Under the pieces are notes generated by a model. The model made no database searches, had not been told where the DNA came from, and worked only from the letters and a program-made list of their open reading frames with translations. Shown piece after piece: positions 43,601 through 55,732 of a DNA stretch of 64,000 nucleotides. The stretch's first letter is position 1. Each line of letters opens with the position of its first letter. A program made the translations under genes and the position numbers. Source of the DNA: Onchidella celtica (taxonomy: Eukaryota > Mollusca > Gastropoda > Systellommatophora > Onchidiidae); assembly GCA_963931925.1 (NCBI GenBank), contig OZ007575.1:42726112-42790111 (forward strand), in the 5' to 3' direction.

Positions 43601-44481
43601 CTCTCGACTGCGACAATTACATTACAGGCCTATAAATTGCATTTTCATTCCCAAATACTTGAAATACTCTGCGCTGACAATGTAAATAATGAATCCTTGT
43701 GTACAAAAATTCATGCCAATTACCTTGTCATTCATTTCATAGCCAGAGAATGATAATAATATTATTATTGTTGATGTTATTAATGCTATTTAGTTTTGTT
43801 TTTTTTTCTTTTGTCTCCATAACCGTTTCTTCTTATACGAAATAAAACGGGGGTGTTCGCCTTCAAAAAATACAGTAGTGCGTGATTTGGTACCGGTATG
43901 TACATTGTATAGAAATTTTTTTCCACGTCTTACAGCTTTGTTCACAATATTCATGTATTTATTTTACTTATGTATTTATGTATTTATTTTCAAATTTTTC
44001 CTTCATTTCACTCATCGGCCCTCCCAACCCCCAATCCCCCCCCCCCCCCACAGTTTGTTTTTATAAATTTCAAACAACAACAACAACAACAAAAATCCAG
44101 TATTTTAAATAGTGATATTTTGTACTTTAGTTTATGGCCCATCAGGTTTATGAAAGACCAAACTGCACCGAGTTCTCATAAACCATTTTACATAACCTAT
44201 TCGTATTCCATTAAACATTGGAATTCATTTGGCACCAGTTCTCTATAGCTTCCATGGCATCCTACAGTTACTGATACTAAACCATCAAGCACTCATCCAG
44301 GGACGTTGTGTGAAGTTCCTATTCACGGTCACTGTAATTACTTACGTACAACACATATAATGAATCATATGATTTGAAATTATTCATACGTGGATGCCTA
44401 AAAAAACAACAACCCGAAAACAACATTACACAAAAATATATGTATAGCATATTACATGCATTTAAAGGAAGTTAGGTCTCC
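40692..44481. other. Gene-free AT-rich region
   Basis: No coding sequence recognised. A partial, diverged family F copy lies near 42475-42585 (GTGACCAGAAATGTCGT, ACACATTGGTGGTC). Simple repeats and a poly-C run (44037-44050) occur near 43750-44100. Confidence 0.5.
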
Positions 44482-44812
44482 CATGCAATCATGAAAGGCT
44501 TTTTAACCACTGAGCCTTAAATTCTACAAAATTAGCATTATACATGTAATTACTATGCATAGGAAGGTTTGAAGGTGTAGGTGAGCATATTTTAAAAGGT
44601 CTTGAAGTTCATTATATTTTTTATACTTTTGTTGATTTTGAGCCACAACTAAGTTGAACAGAAGAAAGTACATGTATTCTGACATTTTGAGTAAGAAAAT
44701 TTAAAAAGTATGACAGGAAATTTCATTCTGCGCCTCAGTTTACACATTGGTCATCAAAACTCCACTTTAAAAATCACATCTGTGTATTCCCCGAATCGGC
44801 AGGCCAATTAGT
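44482..44812 (+). repeat. Dispersed repeat family F, copy 2
   Basis: About 330 bp, co-linear with 27750-28080 and of similar length. Confidence 0.8.
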
Positions 44813-47640
44813 ATTACATGATAAAGCAAACACCTGAAAGGTGAAAACTGCCTGAAAACTAAACCACAAATTTGAGAGACTGCCACAAAATGTGAAATTG
44901 CACCCTTCGTACCCCTATCCCTTTTCCTCTTACCTAACACAGACACACACACACACAAACATGCAATGTGAAACAGCACCCCACCCCCCCCCCCCCTTTC
45001 ATACTCACAGGAGGTTATTTCCAAGAGCAAACAGACATTGGGGTAAGAAAAAAAGACAACAAATGTTTGGAACATTTTATTCTTGACAGTCAATAACATA
45101 AAAATATGTCCATGTTTTAATGCACCAGGAAGTCATTCAATCTCACCAAAGTCAAAAAGCTTCAGAAAACAAAAAAAAAAAAAAAGCAGCAAAAAAGAAA
45201 TCAGGTAAAGGTACATGTACTGTTATACAATGTACGTGTCTGAACTATTCTGCCGTGCCATGGCAGAGCGACGCGACGTAACTGATAAGAGAAAAAAGAG
45301 CACATTACATTACATTACATACATTATACATCGCTCTGCCTTTGCACGGCAGTATTCAATCTCAAGCTGGTAAAACTAAATGAGAAAAAAAAAGCCAGGG
45401 TTAATTTATAATTGTTGTTCCTTCAGTTTCACCAAAGTCAGAAAACCTCATGAAAATAGAAAAAAAATGCTCAGTATTTGTAATTTCAGAAATTATTGTA
45501 CTAAAGACAGGAAGAAAACTCCTCGAGAAAAGAAACAAATGCACGGTACCTGTAATGACAACGGTTTGTGTACTACATGTATTCAGTCTTGTGTTGAGAA
45601 AAGGAAAGATGCCTGTGCTAAATTATAATTGTTGATACAGGCAAGCCTTAAAGAATGTTGTCAAGGGAGCCTAGTCTATTTATCAAGCCAAACAAAGAAA
45701 ACAATAAGTTGTGTTCACCATTCAGCAATGGTTCATGATGTAAAATACATGTTTCAGGCCTCCCTAACAACAGACAACTTTAAATGTTTACTGCCGGAGC
45801 AGAACTGACAGTGTAGGACTGCTAAAAATTCACCATTTGCTACGCTTGATGCGACCAACAAATCGAGCTGATGGAGAAGTTACATGTTTTCTATTTGTTT
45901 CAACAGGGGCTGTGGGAGAAGGAATTGACACTAAACATTTATTTAAAGGAAACTGTTCTTTCCACCTGGTGTCCCAGGTTAGAATTCATAATGCCCAATC
46001 TGAGTGACATAATTATATTTTTCTCATGTTTGATTTGGTTTCTCAAGATAGTCTGGGTCTCTGTGACCCCCCCCCCCCCCCCCACATGGCCAATCTATCA
46101 CTGGGGCTTTCCTTTGCCCATCTATTCAAATCAGCTCCTTTTCAAAAATAAAAAAGGATCACACGAAATTGAATCTCCACCCCCATACCCCTCCCATCCC
46201 CCATGAAGGGTCTATTTTCGGGGTTTCCAATACACAAAAATAGGGGCTGGGTGGGAGGAGAGAGCACATTCAAAAAAGTGTGCCATCCCCCTCTTTTCTT
46301 ATTATTCGGGTAGCAACTGATTCCATTTAACACCATGCTGCCTGAGGCTTTTAGGAAACTTTCAACCATTTGAGAAGCTTTTTCTCCTTTACATTATGAC
46401 CAGTCTTAAGAGATTACACTCTTGTAGTGTACTATGAACTGAGTGCACTTTCCATTTTCCATTTCAAACAAGAATCGACCACCACACTGCCTGACTAAAT
46501 TTTCCCACTAGATATTACAGTTTTCAAAACGAGGACAATTTTTGGTGGCTACTGACAAAGTAAAAAAAACAGCAAAAAATGGCCAATAAAGCTCAACTTC
46601 ACTTGAATACCAGTGACTACAGTTTGGTCTTAGGAGTCCAATCAATAACTTACAAATTTACCAATTTGCAAAGTTCAGACTTTTGAGAAAGGTCTTCATA
46701 TAGTTTAGCAATGTGATTTTTACTGATTTTTTTTACATAATTCCTTGTCTTCTATTTTTAATCATTTGGAACCCAAAGGTAGTCTTCAATAAGGCCTTTC
46801 TGAAGGGGCACAAAATCGCTGAAAATCACACTAGCCTCACTTACTTTAAAGTCTAAGTAACCACAGCATAAAATTTCATGTATCTCAAAAGTATGAACTT
46901 TGCACCTACAGCATTTTGACTTTGGACTCCTCAGTATCAGTTATTAAAAAATCTTGTACTCTGGCATAAGTCTTAGCATTCTAAACATTATGGCATGTAA
47001 TCAACCATGCTAGTATGGAACATGACAATAACGAAAAACCTTAAAATGAACATAGTGTCAATAAACCTGTTTGCCCCATGCCATGGTGAGCTGTGTGCTT
47101 TGTCTGTCCACTTTATAAGTCATAATCTTAGAAAACAACACATAATCTGAGAAACATGGAAAACACATTTGAATGTGGGTACTTCTTGCTTGCACTACTG
47201 AAAAAAAAGGGAATCTGGGAGTAGCAGAAAATAAATCAAACAGTTCATACAACTTATGGTCTCACTATCTATCAGAAGTGGATGAAAGTCTGTAATTAAA
47301 GAAAATGACAAGAAGATAACTATAACAACTCTGATCCAAAGACGAAAAGTATTACTCTCACTATGATAAAGAGGAGTTTGGCTAAGTGTTCCACGCTCTT
47401 TGGCAAATCGGAGTCAGTGCGACTAGTATGCTAAGGGGAACTACTCAGTCTTTCTACAACAAAATATGAAATGCCATGTTTACTTCCCTTGCACCTGCAT
47501 GTAACTTGCTGCCATATAAAGAAGTACATAAATAATAAACCAACCTACTTACATCTGTGCATAAAATGAAGGTCACATACATTCATGATGTGTAATGAAA
47601 CAGAAAGCTGAGAGTAATTTTAACGGATTACTTCCTGCAA
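44813..47640. other. Gene-free region
   Basis: No gene recognised. It contains poly-C tracts near 44985 and 46069 and the small inverted-repeat element at 45246-45357. Confidence 0.5.
45246..45357. mobile_element. Short foldback element or MITE
   Basis: CTGCCGTGCCATGGCAGAGCGA at the left pairs with TCGCTCTGCCTTTGCACGGCAG at the right over about 22 bp with few mismatches, separated by about 65 bp containing ACATTACATTACATT. Confidence 0.65.
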
Positions 47641-48058
47641 GCCGCTCTGAGTGGCTCAAGAGCAGTTTACTGAGCTCAAATAATATGCTGTGCATCGCAG
47701 TTCAGACAGGATCAATCTGTGTTAAATGTCTAATCAGTGGGTAATGTTCCCACAGTTTCAGTCGGTGAAAACCTTTTTCACGTTGAGCAGGAATCATAAG
47801 GCCAAATGATCAATTTCCATAAACTGCCTGGAAGTGAATCGGGAAGGGGGGGGGGGGAGGATTTGCCTAAATAAACATTACCTTACTGAATGAAAGGGGG
47901 GGGGGGGAGGATTTGCCTAAATAAACATTACCTTACTGAATGTACACTCGCCCCTCCCCAGCTGAATATTTTTTCACAACCATAAAAATTATTCTGACCA
48001 GTGCACTCTCACTAACATATTTAGAACATACGGTGTACGTCTAAAGCGCACTTGCCAA
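47641..48058 (+). repeat. Dispersed repeat family H, copy 1
   Basis: Shares GTGGCTCAAGAGCAGTTTACT, CAGTTCAGACAGGATCAATC and CAGGAATCATAA with 63181-63535. Includes a local ~61-bp tandem duplication at about 47836-47946 starting with a poly-G run. Non-coding. Confidence 0.85.
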
Positions 48059-48066
48059 GTTTTAAA

Positions 48067-48352
48067 CTAGCTGAGGTCCCCGGCCCTGCCCGGGATAAAT
48101 CGGTTTGAATATTAGTCTCAGTTCTGGGTGGTTATCATGGACCTGCTCCATCTTGCCTGTTCCTATTTGTTTATTTAATTTTTGTTTGTTTGCTTTTTAA
48201 ATAAGTCTTACTGCTCTGCCTTTGTGAGTTGACACCCTGCGTATCCCGTACAATAGCATTGTTTGCGCACGGTTTAGTGTGTTTCATAGTGAACACATCG
48301 CAGGAAGTGATAACGAAACCTTAAAATGGCGAACCATGACTCCAAATAGATC
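48067..48352. repeat. Dispersed repeat family C, copy 2 (inverted)
   Basis: Starts CTAGCTGAGGTCCCCGG and is the reverse complement of 22447-22732 with some substitutions and a shorter T-rich stretch. Confidence 0.78.
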
Positions 48353-49551
48353 TAAAATTGGTGAAACAATAAATTTCCAACAAAAAAAACTACACCGATT
48401 TGAGACTTCTATTAAAAACTGTGAACCCTTACATCCATTCTGATGCACTATATAAAGTTTGAAGTCTGAGTGTTGAGTGGTTCAGAAGCCTTTTGCAACG
48501 AAAAATCTCAAGTCCCCAAATATAATTATATAGAATAGATAATATATGCAGTGGCATGTCTGTTTGGATACTCCACAGTGAACACTGTTATGAGGTGATA
48601 AACCATCATCAGTTTAGGACTGCAGTCTTTATCTCTTATAAGCCATAACAAATAAATACATATTATGTAAACATAAAAATCCTCATTTGCTTTATGTAAT
48701 GAGGACAATATTTGGAAAAGTGTCCTTATTCTAATGTACTGCACTAACAGTCGCAAATGTTCATATTAATTTTATTACATCTAAAATACATGTACATGTA
48801 TTAAACAAATCTGATATGCCACTCGCTGAGAACTAAATTTAATTTGCAAAATATTTATAAATATAAGCCAAGTGAAATATTTCACCACAGTCAATCTCCA
48901 TCATTTTTTTTTTTTTTACTTGTTTTTGTGAAGAGACATGCCATGCAGTGCAATTCCCGCAAACACTTCTGTTTGCAAATGATAAACCATTATCAAAATA
49001 TGCAACAAGGTAAATTTTCTTTCATACTGTCCGCCAGCATAGCCCAATCCATGTGTTAATTTTGGCATTCCAAAGTCCAAGAGATAAGCGTAATGTATTT
49101 TTTGTTGTTGTTGTTCACTCCCAGTTGACAATGTGCATATATATAGATAATTTTTGTTTTGTTTTGTTAATTTCTTTTTTTTTTAAATGTTTTTTTTTTA
49201 AATGTTTTAAAGATTAACCATCATACTTCAATCAAAAATAAACACAGCAAATTAATTCACTAAACAAAACAAAACAAAAAAAAAAAACCTGACAAAAGTG
49301 TGACACTTCACTTCACACTGCTGAAGTTTACAAATTAATTTATCGGGCTAGATCTAAGCTCAATTAAAAACTGATCCATTACTATCTGGATAAACTGACC
49401 ACTTAGAAATTTATCCCTTTACAAGTGGCTGGAATTCAACACTGCAAATTATCACCTAAAACGATTTTTCAATATTGGATTAGAATAGATCCAATTGTCT
49501 GAACTCTTGTGTGCCACCCCCTATCCTAGTCAAAGACCATGTACGTATTTG
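48353..49551. other. Gene-free region
   Basis: AT-rich with poly-T and (TTGTT) runs. No coding sequence recognised. Confidence 0.5.
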
Positions 49552-49805
49552 CAATGTTAGTTTAGGCCTACCCGAGACACAGAATACCAAGAAGGAATTT
49601 CTTTCATTATATTATGTCCACAGCGTGTGCGCGTATAAACACGGTGAGTACCACTCACAGAGCTCTGTGGTACAAGTCTTTTTCGTTCAATTATGAAGGG
49701 GGTGTGGTGCGAATTGTTGCATTGTTGACATGGATGGTACGCGCACAAACCGGCGGATGGAAAATGATGAATTGGTCTGTCTCGATATCCTGTGTCTCGG
49801 GGCCT
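49552..49805. repeat. Inverted repeat family I, left copy
   Basis: About 250 bp including ATTATGAAGGGGGTGTGGTG and GAATTGTTGCATTGTTGAC. Its inverted partner is at 53677-53945, so the two flank the foldback element at 49921-52740. Non-coding. Confidence 0.75.
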
Positions 49806-49920
49806 ACTACGTTCGTGACAGGTGAATTCTGTGCCAAAATATTAAACAGTAAACAAGTGGCCCTGTTTGGTCACTGCACTGTGTTACTTATATACACTTG
49901 TGGATTTTTCCATAACAATA

Positions 49921-52740
49921 CCCGGTGTAACAGGCCAAAATATACCCCCCGCCCAGACTATACCCGGGGTTAAACTGGCCTAGCCCAGAATATACCCCGG
50001 GGTATATTCTGGGCTAGGCCAGTTTATACCCCGGGTATACTTTGGGCTAGGCCAGACTATACCCCCCCAGTCCAGATTATACCCCCTACGTTTTTATTAA
50101 AAACAAGTCAAGACCACAGTTTATTTCAGCCTGTTCTTCATCACTGTCATCAGAGATCATATTAATACAAACATGAACACATTCTTGACACCTACAAGTC
50201 ATAATGCAATTTAGAGAAAGTAATAATAACAGTTTATTTCAGCCTTAGTTTAAATTGGTGTACAGACATACTTTCTCGGCTCCTGTAAATCATGATACAT
50301 TTTAGAAGAAACAAACATGCATTAAAATGCATTGATACAAAAGGGTTGAGTATCCATTCAAACTGATATGATTAGACTTCAGCATTAATTTCACTCGTGT
50401 GTGTTGATGATATTATTATTATTATTATTATTTGTTTGATAATAGGTTGGCCATGAGTAAAACAAGCATTGTATTTTTTGTTACAATGATGCAGAGAGAA
50501 AAGGCCAGAAAAGAACACAAATAGAAAAAAAAATAAAAAACATAATAATAACCCAACTGACAGATGGTGCAATTCCATCATCCAGCAGACATAAAACTAA
50601 ATAAGCACTAAATGTTTTCGACTCATGAACTCCACCTGTCCAGATCCACTTGAAACGTTACAGAATGCTAACCAGCGATATACAATAATAACAATAAGAA
50701 CACGAAATCATCTTATTTACTCTTGAAAATATAGAGAAATATCAGTATCAAAATCATCATCATCGTCTTGGAAATTGCAAAGATATGAGAGGGAGTTTAA
50801 AAATGGCAGCGTAGGCCTCCAAATCATTCTAGAATTTATAAGCAGCAATATATAATATGTGTATCAACTATATAAAAAACATGTTAAATCTTTTCAAATA
50901 TTCAAGTAAAATTGGACAGAAAGCTTTAGTGAAATAGCCTTGAAAGTTGCCTAGGCTGACAGAGTAAGCCCACTGAGACAAAAGTAGTGCATTGTAAAAG
51001 GTAATTACATCTATAGAATGTTGAGGCAAAATTCGATGGATCATGTTACACTAACAGTATTTCTTGTTAGTGAGTATTATTCTTTGATAGGTTATTTGTA
51101 GAAAGATATATACATTTCATGTACATTATGGTTTAAGACATTGGATTAGTTTGCAAGGCTTTTGAAAGATTGAACCTATGTGTTATAGTGAATAAGGGTA
51201 TGTCACTCGCGAGTGAAATAATAATTTTAAAAAAAGACCTCGTCCGTCTTTCCCTTCTTAAGCTTGATACGTCCCTTGCCAAGGGATTTAACAACTGTTT
51301 ATTTGTACACAAAAAAATCTTCAAAATGACTTCATTTTTATGAGTGTGTTAATTATTTCATCCACTGCGACAAAGTGTATGTCAGTGCCAAACAAACAAT
51401 ACAGTTCAAATTTTACTCATGGGCAACCAACTACAAAAACAACTACAACATGCCAACGAACGTGAGTGAAACTAATCCAGTGCCTTAACCCATGAGCTAC
51501 ATGAAATGTATACATTTCTACAAATACGCTATCAAAGAATTTACTGACAAGAAATGTTCACGCAACATGATCCATCGAATTTTTGCCATAACATACTGTA
51601 ATTACTTTCTACAATGCACTGTTGTCTCAGTGGATTTAATCTGTCAGTTTACATGACTATCAAAGCTACTTCACTAAAGCTTTCAGTCCAGTTCTACTTG
51701 AATAGTTGAAAAAATTTAACACATTTTTTTTTTACATGTACTTGGTACGTACACATATATAATTATTGCTGCTTATAGATTCTAGAATGATGTGTAGGTC
51801 ATTTTTATATTCCCTCTTATCTTTGTATTGTTCCAAGATGATGATGATTCTGATATTGATTATATTCTCTTTATTTTCAAGAGTAAATAAGATGATTTGG
51901 TGTTCTTATTGTATATTACTGGTTAGCATTCTGTAACGTTTCAAGTGGATCTGGACAGGTTAAATTCATTATGTGAAACAATTTTAGTATGTATTTAATT
52001 TTGTGTGACGTATTTAAGGTCTGCTGGATGATGGAATTGCACCATCTGCCAGTTCGGTTATTAAAATGTTGTTGTTATTGTTTTCTCTATGTGTTCTTTC
52101 CCGGCCTTTTCTCTCTGCACCAGTGTAACTTTGTATGTAGATCTAATTGTTCTGACATATCAAGCACATTTCTGATTTTCAAAAATTAAAATAAGATTCA
52201 GATAATTTTACACTTATGAGTCTTATAATTAGTTCATACCTTGCCACTAAGTATATGTCAGTGGTGCCAAACAAAAAAATTACAATACATGTTTAACTCA
52301 TGGACAACTAATTATAAAAAAAACCAAAACAATAATAATACCAACGGACACAAGTAAAATCAGTGTTAAAGTTTAATCATATCAGTTTCAATGGATTTTC
52401 AATCATTTTGTATATCAATGCTTTTTAAGCATGTTTATTTCCTTTTAAATGTATCATAATTTACAGGAGTCAAGAATGTATGCTTCAATATGATATCTGA
52501 TGACAGTGATAATGGACAATTCAAACTAAAGTTGAAATAAACTGCGGTCTTGACTTGTTTTTAAAAAAAAAGTAGGGGGTATAATCTGGACTGGGGGGGT
52601 ATAGTCTGGCCTAGCCCAAAGTAAACCCCAGGGTATAAACTGGCCTAGCCCAGAATATACCCCGGGGGATATTCTGGGCTAGGCCAGTTTAACCCCGGGT
52701 ATAGTCTGGCGGGGGTATAATCTGGCCTGCTACACCGGTA
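49921..52740. mobile_element. Large foldback element with ~1.2-kb inverted arms
   Basis: The left arm 49921-51152 and right arm 51469-52740 are diverged reverse complements over their whole length, with a ~316-bp spacer. The outer ends agree as CCGGTGTA(A/G)CAGGCCA. Subterminal regions hold many TATACCCC/GGGGTATA motifs and a 56-bp palindrome. Matching landmarks run through both arms, such as AAACTAATCC near the spacer, GAATGCTAACCAG and CTTGACTTG. No transposase frame exists. It is best described as a foldback-type non-autonomous DNA element; the superfamily is unknown. Confidence 0.8.
49971..50026. repeat. Perfect 56-bp palindrome in the left arm
   Basis: A 28-bp half-site beginning TAAACTGGCCTAGCCCAG and meeting at CCCC|GGGG is mirrored exactly. 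The counterpart in the right arm (52636-52691) has one mismatched pair near the centre. Confidence 0.95.
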
Positions 52741-52772
52741 CTAAAATTTACGTCCCATTTTAACATACACGC

Positions 52773-52854
<82 letters not shown>

Positions 52855-52902
52855 TCAGTCAGACAGACAGAGAGATAGACAGACAGAGACAGACACAGAG
52901 AG

Positions 52903-52948
<46 letters not shown>

Positions 52949-52978
52949 TCAGACAGACAGACAGACAGAGACAGAAAA
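52773..52978 (+). repeat. (GA)n and (GACA)n simple repeats
   Basis: Purine-rich microsatellite cluster just outside the foldback element, followed by a G-rich tract. Confidence 0.93.
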
Positions 52979-53099
52979 GGGGGGTGGGGGTCGGGGGAGG
53001 GGGTGTGCAGATTTCTCGAATGATCGATGTCTCCTCTTATGACTGAAATCGCACGTATCTGAACTTTACGCAAGTAAGTAATTATCGGGTGAGTCTGAA

Positions 53100-53676
53100 A
53101 GACACCGCAGTGTACCTAGTCAATACCGTTACTGTACTACATGCACCATCCGGGACATTTTCACTCTCTATTCGCTGCCAAGCGCGGATGACATTTACCA
53201 AAAATAGAATGCTCGGAATCGACAAAATTCTCTACTGGTAACGGTCACGCGGAACGTGAAAGCGAAGGCTGTATGCATTCTTCACTGTGCAAAGTTCCCG
53301 CAATTGTGAACAGACATTCCTGTGAATTCGAGCTTCCCACCAGGTAAGACGAAATCTGACTGAATGACAAAAGCGAAGGCATTAGTCCGGTGAGTATCAT
53401 CTGTAAGACGTAGATCTAGTCCACACGGACTTCTAGAAAAAAACTACTTGAAAACTGCCTGTGCACTGTGCAAAGCACTGGCTTGTTACATGTATTATTT
53501 AGAGTGTAAACTGTAATACCTTGACAAACCTGAAGTTTAAAGAATCATACAATACACATACACAAAACCAACAACATTTTTTTTTATCGATGTCTCTGTT
53601 TTAGCACGGACAGAGCCGGAATTCTACGCTTTGTGTGTGTATGTGTGGTCATTATAAAATCTGATTCAAATAAAAG
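53100..53676 (+). other. Possible promoter or 5' exon region of IFI27-like gene
   Basis: Two donor-like sites occur here (CACCAG|GTAAGA at 53343 and TCCG|GTGAGT near 53390) upstream of the acceptor at 54229, which could mark a 5' untranslated exon. No TATA box or coding frame was identified. Support is only the splice consensus. Confidence 0.25.
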
Positions 53677-53945
53677 GCCAAAAATAACTCCATCAAAGGC
53701 TTTTACCCCAAGGCACAGGATACTGAGACGAATTAGTTCGTCATATTCCGTCCGTCGGCTTGAGCGCGTATCATCATTGTCAACAATGCAACAATTCGCA
53801 CCACACCCCTTCATAATTGAATGAAAATGAGTAGTGCTCACCATATTCATACGCGCTCAATTTGTGGACATATATAGCAGTAAAAAGAATAATTAGTGTT
53901 CGTCTTGGTAGGCTTAGTCTGTGTCCCGGGCTTTAGCTAAAAAGT
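53677..53945. repeat. Inverted repeat family I, right copy
   Basis: Reverse-complement partner of 49552-49805, roughly three-quarters identical by eye. Confidence 0.75.
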
Positions 53946-54250
53946 TGGTTAAAATGTTCAGCATTTCATTTACTTTTTTATATTTTTTATTTGGCTAACT
54001 CCACCGCTGTTTTGTGCAACTCATATGGTACTCCTTCCCATTAAGCATTAATTAACTTCCCCACCCCTCACCCTACCCCATCCCTCCCAGTTTCAGCTGA
54101 TTGCCTAGTTATGTTGGTTGTCCATTTTTTCTCACGAGCATTACACTGATTACAACACCACTGTTGTATGGGGAACAATGTTTGCAACTTTCTGATATGC
54201 ATGTTTTCGTCCCAGCCTTTCTACAACAGATTTCATCTTCCTGAAAAACC

Positions 54251-54749
54251 ATGGATCCCCTCAACGATACAACAACATACTCTCCAAAAGACGGTTCTGA
54301 TCATGCACGACCCCCACCATATTCTCCAAAAGATCCCTACAACCTTCAAATCAATTTTCAAAACCAATTTCCAGTGATTCTCCCCCTTTTTACTCTTCAC
54401 AAGATACCTCCAAAAACACTACAAAAAAGTCACAAGCAAATGTTTCTAATGGGGATACATCCCTTACATCAAACCCAAGAGATACTCCAAAACAGGCCTC
54501 CAATGATGCACCCCGCACTTCGAACCCCAACGATACCCCAACACCAACCTCCACTGATGCACCCTCTACATCTAGTTCAACAAGCAGCAGTACCATGCCA
54601 AAAGTGCTCACGGGTGGTGCTATTGTTGCCGGTGCCGCAATAGTTGTTGCAGGAGCTCCTGTTGTTGTGGCTGCAGTTGGCTTTGGTTCAGGTGGAATTG
54701 CATCTGGTAGTCTGGCAGCCTCACTTATGTCTACTGCCTCGACCACAGG
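54251..54749 (+). CDS. IFI6/IFI27 (ISG12)-like protein, exon 1, frame-disrupted
   Basis: The ATG at 54251 is in a strong context (AACCATGG), 21 bases after a good acceptor (CTACAACAG|ATTTC). It begins MDPLNDTTTYSPKDG and soon gives a PPPYSPKDPYN motif, but that frame then diverges. The family signature lies in the next frame: KVLTGGAIVAGAAIVVAGAP and VGFGSGGIASGSLAASLM, the hydrophobic Gly/Ala-rich first half of the Ifi-6-16 domain. That frame is open from 54301 and has its own ATG at 54595, with adequate context. It ends in phase 2 at ACAGG|GTAAGG. Either a one-base indel or unseen intron lies between about 54340 and 54376, or translation starts at 54595. ISG12 proteins are small membrane proteins of mitochondria or ER, linked to apoptosis and antiviral response. 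Confidence 0.72.
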
Positions 54750-55732
54750 GTAAGGTCACTGATGTTCTCAGATGTCCACTACTCAAAAAGTGACATGTAG
54801 ATATGACTCACGTACACCCTCTCATCAAATTTCAGCTGGTAACTTGTTTTGAATAGATTGTTTTCATTTACATCTCTGTCATAGAACTTCCTAATCCCTG
54901 AATGAGCGAATACTTGCAGAATCATTGAACTTACCATCTAAATAATCCATCCCTCTGTTTCACCCTACATCTCTCACCATTTTAAAAATAAGTACGTAAC
55001 TGTGCATTTAAATGGGCTCCATGTTCCCTCATCTCTCTATGTCTTAACATGTTATGGTCATCCCCATGAAGTCAGATTTTGAAGAATGCTAAAGTACAAT
55101 ACTGTTTATCACTGTGTAGTAGTTGTTTTTGTGTTCAATAATTTGTGAGACAAAAAGAGTCCGGAAATATCCTGAGTACATTCTTTGGAAAGACTTTCAA
55201 ATGCATCTCACGTCAGACTGCACCTTATAACGTACTAAGCAGTTAGTCATTACCAGAGCACCCCCCCCCCCCCCCCGTGTACCCGGCGTGCTCCTTGGTA
55301 ATCGGTAAAACCCCGCAGTTTAGAATATTTCACTTCACTACTGTAAGTAAATCTATTCTTGAGATGCATCCACTTCTCCCCATTCATTTTCCATTTACAT
55401 GTAGCTGTGGTTTTCAAAGGCCCTTTACTTTAATAATCAACTAACTCCTTTCGGGCAAAAAATGATTTATACCGGTACAGGTAATATTCTCTTTGCAGAG
55501 CTTTGATCCACAATTAATAAAAGCCTCACTCTGCCTTTCCTTGCATGTACGTTATTGCTGTGACCTGTCTCTCTTGTATGCTAGCCTTGTGGCAAAATGT
55601 GCTTTCAGCTCACTGCGTACTTTTATTGCATCTGCTGATATAATTAAGAGTACTCTGCCTGACTATATTACCAGTAAGTGTTAGCCATGTGGTTTACACT
55701 TTTTACTTGTACTGACTTGGGGAAAACACTGA

